Source: Acidobacteriaceae bacterium
GTDB lineage: Bacteria; Acidobacteriota; Terriglobia; Terriglobales; Acidobacteriaceae
Assembly: GCA_027449545.1 (NCBI GenBank)
Contig: DAIDLI010000210.1
Location: 1 to 58,889, forward strand
Length of the DNA stretch: 58,889 nt
Direction: 5' to 3'
This document shows positions 52,449-58,889 of the stretch, piece after piece (position 1 is the first letter of the stretch; every line of letters starts with the position of its first letter). Under the pieces are notes generated by a model. It saw only the letters and a program-made list of their open reading frames with translations. It had not been told where the DNA came from and searched no databases. The translations under genes were made by a program, and so were the position numbers.

Positions 52449-53944
52449 TTCACTTCTCCCTTACGGACGAAATCGCACTCGCATTCTATTTGCTGGTCAT
52501 GGCGCTCCTCGGTAGCTCGTTCTACCAGAAGCACTCCACTGCCAGTGAATTCTTTCTGGGTGGGCGCTCAATGGGATGGCTTCCCGTCGGAATATCGATC
52601 GTGGCTGCCGACCTGAGTGCTATCTCCATCATGGGATCGCCTGCATGGGTGTTTGAGCACAATCTGACGCTGATCTGGGTTACCGTGGGGTATCCACTGG
52701 TTGCTCCAATTGTTCTCTCGTTCTTTGTGCCACTCTACGCGCGGCTTCATCTCTATACTGCCTATGAGTATCTCGAGCGGCGCTTCAGCCTCTCAGTACG
52801 GTGGGTGGCAAGCGGGCTTTTTCAGCTATTGCGCTCCTGGCATGTTGCGGTCGCAATTTACGGTCCTGCGCTTGTCATTCACCTTATCAGTGGACTGCCG
52901 GTCTCTTCCTGCGTCCTCGCGATGGGGATCTTCGCTACGCTTTACACCACCCTGGGCGGCATGAAGGCGGTCATTTGGACCTCGGTAGTTCAATTTATTA
53001 CCGTGATGGTCGGGGTTGCTCTGATTCTTCTCATTGCTCTGCACGGCATTCCTGGGGGCCTCCCGGTTGTCTACGCCGTCGATCAAGCCGCGGGGCGAAT
53101 GAAACTTTTCGACTTGTCCTTCAGCCCTGATGGTGTCACCACGCTCTGGGCGTGCTTGATAGGGGGCGTTTTCTTGTCTCTAGGCCCTCTCACCACGGAT
53201 CAGGCTGTGCTGCAAAGATTGTTCTCCTCGAAGTCTGTGCGGGATTTCAGGCAATCTGTTTTGCTTCAAGCGCTCCTGATTGTTCCGGTAATCGCTCTGC
53301 TGAATGGAGTGGGTCTCGTTCTCTTTGCGTATTATCACCTCCATCCCCAAGCGCTGCTCGGCTTGCATAACATCGATGCAGTCGTGCCCTATTTCGTGCT
53401 CACGCAGCTCCCGACAGGTGCTGCGGGTCTGGTAGTCGCTGCCATCTTTTCGGCGTCCATGGCGGTGATGTCGGCCGGGGTCAGCGCCCTGACAACCGCC
53501 TTTACAGTGGACTTCTACGCGCGGTCGTTTCGGCCTGGCCAGAACTCCAGTCACTACGCAAAAGTCGGGCGCATCGGTACCCTCGCATGGGGCTGCGTGG
53601 TAACGCTCCTTGCTCTTTTCGCAGGCCACGCAGGCGCCCTTGCGATTGCGTACTTGCGCGTAAGCAGCATGATTGTTGGGCCCATGTTGGGCATCTTCCT
53701 ATTGGCAGTCGCCACACGTCGCGCAAACGCGGCGGGGGTGCTGGTGGGTACTGCTGCGGGAGGGGCCGCGGTGTTGGTCGTGATGGCCGGAACAAATTGG
53801 AGCTTTTTCTATTTTGGCGCCATAGGAACAGTCACCACATGGGTCGTGGGCTATCTGGCCAGCTTGGTTCTGGGGGCTCCGGAGGAACTTGACGACAAGA
53901 GCTCCCGGTATGCTCCGCAGGATCATCCCGAATTAGTCGATTAG
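52445..53944 (+). CDS. Sodium:solute symporter (SSS family)
   Basis: 499 aa with about 13 hydrophobic segments. SSS signatures: ASEFFLGGRSMGWLPVGISIVAADLSAIS near the N-terminus, the central LYTTLGGMKAVIWTSVVQFI, and LGPLTTDQAVLQRLFSSKSV. The family includes proline, glucose and sialic-acid (SiaT/NanT-type) Na+ symporters. It would move the product released by the secreted hydrolases across the inner membrane, and with the ACS-type MFS permease of the leftward operon it gives the regulon two uptake routes. The C-terminus is a charged tail. Confidence 0.93.
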   Translation: MIHFSLTDEIALAFYLLVMALLGSSFYQKHSTASEFFLGGRSMGWLPVGISIVAADLSAISIMGSPAWVFEHNLTLIWVTVGYPLVAPIVLSFFVPLYARLHLYTAYEYLERRFSLSVRWVASGLFQLLRSWHVAVAIYGPALVIHLISGLPVSSCVLAMGIFATLYTTLGGMKAVIWTSVVQFITVMVGVALILLIALHGIPGGLPVVYAVDQAAGRMKLFDLSFSPDGVTTLWACLIGGVFLSLGPLTTDQAVLQRLFSSKSVRDFRQSVLLQALLIVPVIALLNGVGLVLFAYYHLHPQALLGLHNIDAVVPYFVLTQLPTGAAGLVVAAIFSASMAVMSAGVSALTTAFTVDFYARSFRPGQNSSHYAKVGRIGTLAWGCVVTLLALFAGHAGALAIAYLRVSSMIVGPMLGIFLLAVATRRANAAGVLVGTAAGGAAVLVVMAGTNWSFFYFGAIGTVTTWVVGYLASLVLGAPEELDDKSSRYAPQDHPELVD

Positions 53945-54022
53945 GCAATAGCATGGCAGTTTCGGATGTGCCATACAGCTAAATATCTTGAAAATGCGAG
54001 AATTGGAAAAGCAGGAGAACAG

Positions 54023-54856
54023 GTGCCAAACACTATTTCTTTACTGATGTCAGGGGTTTCATTTCGAAATCGGCTCTTCTCATTGTGGTGGCTTTGCCTT
54101 ATAGGTTCTCTCCTGAGCTGCGGCGTCAGCTTGTCAGGTCAGGCTCTATCAAAGTCACTGCCATCGAATCCCGGGGCGCAGGATCTCGGCCGGCTCCATC
54201 GTCTTTTGCAGTCTCCAAAGCCGATCACGTGGGTGTTTACAGGGGACAGCGTCACCCAAGGCGCGAAATGGGCAGGGGATTATCGCCCCTACCCCGACAT
54301 TGTCTCGGAACGAATCAGATGGGAGCTAAAGCGCAGCCGGGACATCGTGGTGAACACCGCAATTAGCGGAAGTCGCGCGCGAGATATCCTGCATGATTTC
54401 AATTGGCGCGTCGCTCATCTTCATCCGGATGTTGTCAGCCTGATGGTGGGCATGAATGACTGTGTAGGGGGCAAGCAACAGGAAGAATCGTTCCAAGCCA
54501 ATCTTGAAGAACTCGTACGTCGCATTCGCCTGATCGGCGCAATCCCTGTACTCCACACAACCAACACGACTCTTCACGATAAAGACCGCACCGATCTGCC
54601 ACGCTACAACATCATTATTCGCAGGGTGGCGGTCTCTGAAAGCGTCATCCTTGTGGACAACTGGAGCCAATGGCAGGAGAATCGTACATCAGGAAATTTG
54701 AATGCGTGGCTGGGCAACTCAATCCACCCCAACGGTCTTGGACACATCCAGATTGCACAAGAGATGTTGCGCACGCTTGAGATATTCGATGCCACGTCTG
54801 ACGTTGGTCGCTATGGATTAGAAGTACGCTGCCGAGAAAACTCAACTGCAAGGTGA
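54023..54856 (+). CDS. Exported SGNH/GDSL esterase
   Basis: 277 aa from a GTG at 54023 with AGGAGA upstream; the frame opens earlier at 53966 without a ribosome-binding site. A signal or membrane segment (LFSLWWLCLIGSLLSCGVSLSG) may be a lipoprotein-type signal peptide, with Cys after LLS. SGNH blocks: block I FTGDSVTQGAKW (catalytic Ser), block II Gly in NTAISGSRAR, block III LMVGMNDCVGG (Asn), block V NSIHPNGLGH (His). Such enzymes remove acetyl groups from sugars, including sialic acids and cell-wall sugars. Last gene of the rightward operon. Confidence 0.88.
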   Translation: MPNTISLLMSGVSFRNRLFSLWWLCLIGSLLSCGVSLSGQALSKSLPSNPGAQDLGRLHRLLQSPKPITWVFTGDSVTQGAKWAGDYRPYPDIVSERIRWELKRSRDIVVNTAISGSRARDILHDFNWRVAHLHPDVVSLMVGMNDCVGGKQQEESFQANLEELVRRIRLIGAIPVLHTTNTTLHDKDRTDLPRYNIIIRRVAVSESVILVDNWSQWQENRTSGNLNAWLGNSIHPNGLGHIQIAQEMLRTLEIFDATSDVGRYGLEVRCRENSTAR

Positions 54857-55208
54857 TCGCAGCCTGAGGCAAATCATTTGCGATCGCGGATAGGGCGGAC
54901 CGCGTGGCACGGTGCGCTACAGCCTGCTCACCTCTGAGGGGACGATACGCCGCTCGATATTGTAGCGCGAGCTCTTCTTAGGAGTCGTCAGACCTTCTTG
55001 GGTGAGACCGATAATTGAGCTGAACGCGAGTAACTTGCGACACAGGTTTCCCCGACTCTGGGCGTCACGATCTCGGCAAATTCCTCCTGTATCTGCTGAA
55101 ATGTCTTTGAGCTGCCCCGTCGTTTAGTGCAGGTATGAGAGAGCGCCCGCGTTTGAGTTCTTACGGAGCTTCTGTTCCGCCATCTTCCGCTCAGTCCCTC
55201 GGATGGCC
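54857..55208. other. Intergenic, no gene seen
   Basis: The 352 bp after the rightward operon hold one short minus-strand frame (54988-55245) without recognisable motifs. No clear terminator hairpin was identified after the esterase gene. The stretch leads directly into direct repeat copy 2. Confidence 0.45.
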
Positions 55209-55547
55209 TCGCGTCTCCGATTTCAAGGCAACTGTAGAGGTCCACGCGGCGACCCGGGCCTCAGTGCCGTTTAGTCCGATTCGCAATTCTTGATCGCTGG
55301 CAGGTGATCTCTGCTCGTCGGCTCGCTTTTGCCAGTCCGTAGAATACGCCAGATCGGTGTGGTTAGAAGGGGTATGCGGGATTTGCCGTGTCTTCGGTGC
55401 AGCTGGATTGTCAGACAAGAACGAGGTGCCACTGCGATCCTCCGCCTACAGTGTGCTGCTAGCAATGGGCGCAGCCGTCCGGAGTTTGCTAAAAGAAATG
55501 CCGTGATGATGGGAGGGGCCGGATACCTAAACCGAGCCCACCTCCTG
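55209..55547 (+). repeat. Diverged long direct repeat, copy 2
   Basis: Aligns with 22541-22876 in the same orientation (see copy 1). Its right edge falls within about 25 bp of the place where the HipA-like reading breaks off (55571), which suggests that the element was inserted into, or recombined with, the hipA-like gene. The two copies enclose the catabolic locus and its regulator. Confidence 0.7.
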
Positions 55548-55570
55548 GGACGACACTCGTTTTCGTTTTT

Positions 55571-56025
55571 ATCGTATGGGGGCGAGAGGGACCAGTGCTG
55601 CTCCTCGGCAATAACCGCATGGTTGCGGGGATGGTCGTCGAGATTGGAATCAGGGCGTTGAAGCACATGCGGCGGAGCAGTTCACGGGTGTCCTTATTGG
55701 GCTCGGCAACAATCCGTCGGAACTCTTCAGCAAGGACCACGTAGGACCAATGGACCCTTATCGTCGCATCTTCTTCAGCGCGCAGCACGGTGAGTGCGCT
55801 CATCATGCGCGCGCGCAAATACCCCGCATCAGTCCTTTCGCGGTCAAATCGCTTGATAAGCAGCACGTCTTTGCCCGCCACGGTCTCGAGGCGGCTATCG
55901 GCGGTGCTGATTCCGCACGTCCGTGCCAGGCGAAGCATGGCGTACTCCACGCGCGGGTAGTTCCACCGGTCATCAGCGCGGCTGAATTTGGCGAGCAGGT
56001 GGCCCGCTGGTACGGCTTTGTGTGC
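55571..56025 (-). pseudogene. HipA-family kinase remnant
   Basis: The minus strand reads HLLAKFSRADDRWNYPRVEYAMLRLARTCGIS, KDVLLIKRFDRER, YVVLAEEFRRI and LLRRMCFNALI, then, after a frameshift near 55648, NLDDHPRNHAVIAEE and WSLSPPYD. These are the core ATP/Mg-binding blocks of HipA toxins (the DDHxxN segment and the SPxYD segment). The N-terminal part upstream of 56025 is blocked by a stop, and the C-terminal part ends at the direct repeat. A minus-strand frame at 56076-56378 may carry a helix-turn-helix relic (VRQLSDISEALKPPVAWRTL) that once belonged to it, but this is weak. Confidence 0.75.
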
Positions 56026-56380
56026 TCAACAGGCGTCTCCGAAAACGATACCGAGACGATCCGCAGCGCCTTTATCTATCCTGGATTCTCGCTGTAAAGC
56101 GCACCCGCTCTGCCAAACAGTCGAACCCGCATCGCATGTCGCTTCGACCAGATACCCAGCCTGTACTGCAGCGTGCGCCAGGCCACTGGAGGCTTCAGAG
56201 CTTCGGAGATGTCGGAAAGCTGGCGCACCGTGATGATCACAGATCGATCGAAAGGGCCGGTGCCACAACACCCGCGCGATCGCATCCGGTACGTACGAAG
56301 CCGCCCACCACGATTTCTAATGCGCCCGCGCGGAGGACCTTTCTCTGCCAACGCGCGAGCGAGAACAATGGGAGCCAAAA

Positions 56381-56821
56381 ATGAAACTTCTCCTGGTAGT
56401 GACCATACTTATCGCGGTGGTGGTTGCAGTGCAGGTCTTCGTCATTTGGGGATTGATTTGGTTCCAGCGCAAAGCGCTCGACAGGTTCGAATATCAGTTC
56501 TTTGCGATCTGGCACTTTGTGATGCTGATTTTTGGGATGATCTCGATATTGGCAGGATGGTGGTTGCGCACTGCATCATTTCAAGATGCATCCGTCACTG
56601 GCTATGTTTTGATGGCCATGGGAGTGACAGCTCTCCTGTGGCTGCTCATTCGAAACTGCCGCAAGACGGGTCTGCTTTACGGAGGGATTGGGACGGCGCT
56701 CGAAGTTGCGGTTTCTCCATGGATCTTTAGCTTGGGGCTATTTATCGTTCCTTGCCTGTTCATCGGAGGCGCACAGTTGCTGACCGCCAAGCCAGTTCGG
56801 ATCGTAAACCAGACATGGTAG
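56381..56821 (+). CDS. Small integral membrane protein of unknown function
   Basis: 146 aa, ATG preceded by GGGAG at good spacing. About four membrane segments are visible: residues 3-26 (LLVVTILIAVVVAVQVFVIWGLI), 42-62, 70-88 and 110-132 (PWIFSLGLFIVPCLFIGG). Short charged loops and no conserved catalytic residues. I do not recognise the family. It lies between the HipA remnant and the truncated ATPase and ends two bases before the ATPase stop codon on the other strand. Confidence 0.65.
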   Translation: MKLLLVVTILIAVVVAVQVFVIWGLIWFQRKALDRFEYQFFAIWHFVMLIFGMISILAGWWLRTASFQDASVTGYVLMAMGVTALLWLLIRNCRKTGLLYGGIGTALEVAVSPWIFSLGLFIVPCLFIGGAQLLTAKPVRIVNQTW

Positions 56822-56822
56822 C

Positions 56823-57367
56823 CTATCCACCTGCGACCATGGTCTCCAGCAGCTCTTCCCAAGACATAGAGGATCTTCTGCCGGACCTATTTGCGTGACC
56901 CGTTGAAAATATATGCTCGACGAAATTTTCTCTCACCCCGCGCAACTCTCCCTGGGAAAACGGCCAGAGGGTAAGAACCTCCATGCGACCAGCCAATGAG
57001 TCGGAGAGCTTCGGCAGCAGCATGACGTTTGCAGATCCTGTCAGCAGAAACTGCCCAGGCCGACGGTTCCGGTCGATGGCGGCTTTGATCACGGGGAACA
57101 ACTCTGGAACGTGTTGAACCTCGTCGAGTGTGACCGGCAGGTTCAGGCCAGCGATGAAGCCGTTGGGATCGCGTCTAGCGGCGGCGAGGATGCCGGGATC
57201 ATCGAAGGTGAGATATGGTCGATTCTGCGAGGCCAAGTCGGTTGATTGGACCAGAGTGCTCTTCCCCGTCTGGCGAGCGCCGTTGATCAGTACGGCAGGC
57301 GTATCGGCAAGCGCATTTCGCAGGGTTCGGCAAGGTGGCGATAGATCATACGTCCATAATCAGCCAT
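56823..57367 (-). pseudogene. Frameshifted, truncated AAA ATPase (AAA_14/DUF4143 type)
   Basis: Reading from an ATG at 57367 gives MADYGRMIYRHLAEPC, then a frame change near 57320 leads to LINGARQTGKSTLVQSTDLA (Walker A), YLTFDDPGILAAARRDP, LPVTLDEVQHVPELFPVIKAAIDRNRRPGQFLLTGSANVM (Walker B and sensor) and LTLWPFSQGELRG. It stops at MVAGG, where family members continue for some 200 residues more with the DUF4143 domain. The protein family is common in mobile regions and its function is not settled. Both the frameshift and the missing half make it a pseudogene. Confidence 0.8.
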
Positions 57368-57523
57368 CTTGTGGATGATAATCAACCATAAAGAGGATGA
57401 TTATCACTCCGATCAGAGTCGGACATTTCCTGAAATGGCTGCGACTGCGATTCGCAATAACAGAGGGTGGGGGGACGGGGCTGATCCCGCCACGTTTCAG
57501 CCCGCCCAATCAAGCCCAATCTG

Positions 57524-57568
57524 ATGGCATGGAAGAGGTCGCCGATTCGATCCCGACCAGGTCCACCA
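57524..57568 (+). other. 3' fragment of a tRNA-Ala(GGC) gene, probable attachment site
   Basis: From the anticodon loop to the CCA end this matches the 3' half of tRNA-Ala: loop ATGGCAT (57524-57530; U33, anticodon GGC, A37), stem strand GGAAG, variable loop AGGTC, T-arm GCCGA-TTCGATC-CCGAC, seven acceptor bases CAGGTCC, discriminator A and CCA. The 5' half is absent: the bases before the loop do not pair with GGAAG. The T-stem already has two mismatches. Beginning at the anticodon loop and lying next to an integrase gene is what an att core left by tRNA-targeted integration looks like. Confidence 0.75.
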
Positions 57569-57583
57569 AATACCATCAATAAC

Positions 57584-58567
57584 TTAGGCTGCAACTTCCG
57601 GGAACTTTAGCCGACTCGCAGGAACAATCTGGGAACTTTCCAGCTTTGCCCACTCGTCGGCAGCGTTCTTCGGTTTTCGATCCATCAGTACATCGACGGT
57701 CCGGCGCTGAGCGGCACGCTTCTTTTCCATACCCGCCTGCGCGTAGACTTCCATGGGCCTGCAATCCCTCGATGAGGCTGTCATCGAGCGGCACCGGCTG
57801 CTCGGAGATCTCCGTCTTGCAGGGGCCGATGGCGCCATCGGAATAGGAACGGAGAACGTCCGCCATGCAAGTAGCGAAGTGAATGTCCTGCCACTTCAAC
57901 CCCAGCACCTCGCCGATCCGCATCCCGGTAGTTGCAGAAATCATACCCATGAGTCGTTCCCGCTCAGGGAGCGCGGCCAACAACAGCCGGAACTCCTCGG
58001 CGGTGAGCACATCGGGTCTACGCAGACGCTTCGAGCTGACCCGCACCATCGCCACCGGGTTCTTATCGAGCCAGCCCCAGCGCATGCCATGACGAAAGAT
58101 CATGCTGAAGACGTTGCGCACCTTCGCCCGGCTTGCCGGCGCAAGCCGCAGGGACTTCCACCACTCCTCAATCTCGATCGCGGCAACACTGCCGGGGTGA
58201 TAATCTCCCCGCCGCGGCAGGATGTGGTTATCGAGATTGCTGAGGTAGCCCAGCTTCGTCAACCTTCTCTTGCCTTCGTGGTTGTCCATCGGCATTTCCT
58301 TCAGTTTGTAATGCTCGATGAGCTTGCGAAGGGTTGGAGGCGAGCCGGCATGGTCGCCCGCGTTTCGGTTGGCGCTGAGGCGATACGTCTCTGCCGCTCG
58401 GAGCGCGTGAGCCTGAGTCCGAATTTCTTCGACCGTACCCAGAATCTGTTTGCGCAATTGACGGCGTCCTTCGAGTTGGTTTCGCGCCAGCGAAATACCC
58501 ATACAGCAGGACCGTTCTTGCGTGGTTCGGTATACACGGTCCCGAATTGATAATGAGGCCTTTTCAT
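57584..58567 (-). pseudogene. Tyrosine-recombinase integrase, frameshifted and internally deleted
   Basis: The start at 58567 reads MKRPHYQFGTVYTEPRKNGPAVWVFRWRETN, then a frameshift near 58470 leads to QLRKQILGTVEEIRTQ, the core-binding domain (HILPRRGDYHPGSVAAIEIEEWW) and the catalytic domain start (TAEEFRLLLAALPERERL, ATTGMRIGEVLGLKWQDI with the first catalytic Arg). After PVPLDDSLIEGLQ the frame changes and jumps to MEVYAQAGMEKKRAAQRR, the segment with the nucleophilic Tyr. The stretch with the HxxR and second His is missing, so the enzyme is dead. Its 3' end lies 16 bp from the tRNA-Ala fragment. Confidence 0.88.
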
Positions 58568-58812
58568 CGAAATCTCCTTTCGGATGAAAGGCCCTGGCCG
58601 CTACCTGATGTTACCTCGGTACGCATCCAGAGATCGAGTTCGGAGATACGAAAGCGCCAGATCTTTTTGCACCCTTTTCCGGGGATTCCGTGCGCGGGCA
58701 GCTTGCCCCGCCGGGCAAGCCCCAACAGGGTTGTGCGCGCTACATCCAGAAACTGCGCCGCGCGCTCAGCATTAACAAAGGGTTCAGAAGAAATTTGGGA
58801 AGAATGCTCCAT
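58564..58812 (-). CDS. Excisionase-like helix-turn-helix protein
   Basis: 82 aa. FVNAERAAQFLDVARTTLLGLARRGKLPAHGI followed by KIWRFRISELDLWMRTE is the small winged-helix form of excisionase/AlpA-type DNA-binding proteins: a helix-turn-helix, then the wing and an alpha segment ending in Trp-x-Arg. It overlaps the integrase start by 4 bp, the usual xis-int order and coupling. It would direct excision or regulate the integrase of an element that, given the dead integrase, no longer moves by itself. Confidence 0.8.
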   Translation of the reverse strand: MEHSSQISSEPFVNAERAAQFLDVARTTLLGLARRGKLPAHGIPGKGCKKIWRFRISELDLWMRTEVTSGSGQGLSSERRFR

Positions 58813-58889
58813 AAGCCACCGTCGGGCGCCAGTAGGCCTACGCTTACCTCTTCCGACACAACCATGCTCTCGTTCATGAACTGAGCAAA

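Noticed and set aside
1..58889. CRISPR arrays and rRNA genes
   Set aside because: No regularly spaced identical repeats and no rRNA-like conserved segments were found on reading both strands.

Overview
The window looks like chromosome of a GC-rich member of Acidobacteriota. This is an inference from two large TonB-dependent receptors with an N-terminal carboxypeptidase-regulatory-like domain, a double-domain ThyX-like protein, an NtrYX pair and the general gene style. No rRNA gene, intact tRNA gene or CRISPR array was seen.

Left part (1-20.6 kb) is mostly core genome. It holds a TonB-dependent receptor cut by the left edge with a small His/Cys-rich membrane protein upstream, msrB, a YggX-type protein, fabG, a DUF2071 protein, the ThyX-like protein, an MFS permease, a stand-alone S41-protease N-terminal domain, the ntrY-ntrX two-component pair, an M1-like protein without its catalytic Glu, rlmB, purE-purK, and a UDP-sugar dehydrogenase broken by an amber codon.

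A decayed, gene-poor stretch (20.6-24.5 kb) follows. It has one clear gene, an orphan ParS/Xre-type antitoxin, and the first copy of a roughly 335-bp diverged direct repeat (22.54-22.88 kb). The second copy lies at 55.21-55.55 kb, so the two copies bracket the next region.

The centre (24.5-54.9 kb) is a catabolic locus of about 30 kb. A leftward operon (35.0 to 27.1 kb) encodes an HpaI-type aldolase, an unrecognised TIM-barrel-like protein, an SDR, a RidA-like protein, an M42 peptidase, an MFS permease and an N-acyl-D-amino-acid deacylase. A GH20 hexosaminidase and an Asp-box (sialidase-like) protein are divergent from a 1,089-aa TonB receptor. A GntR/FCD regulator and a DapA/NanA-type lyase follow. 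A rightward operon (44.8-54.9 kb) encodes an AstE/AspA-type deacylase, a kelch (NanM-like) protein, a class III aminotransferase, an MBL-fold hydrolase, a threonine-synthase-like enzyme, an SDR, an M81 protein, an SSS symporter and an SGNH esterase. A secreted aldose-1-epimerase-like gene and a ruined D-serine-deaminase-like gene lie at its left end. The same 10-bp palindrome, CTGTCGACAG, lies inside or against the predicted sigma-70 promoter of every operon at this locus (five copies). It fits the TGTnnACA type of site used by FCD regulators, so I propose one locally repressed regulon for uptake and breakdown of an N-acylated (amino-sugar or D-amino-acid containing) compound. The substrate is unknown.

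The right end (54.9-58.9 kb) is mobile-element debris: a HipA remnant, a frameshifted AAA ATPase, a small membrane protein, an integrase that has lost part of its catalytic centre, an excisionase-like gene, and a 3' fragment of tRNA-Ala(GGC) beside the integrase that looks like an attachment site.
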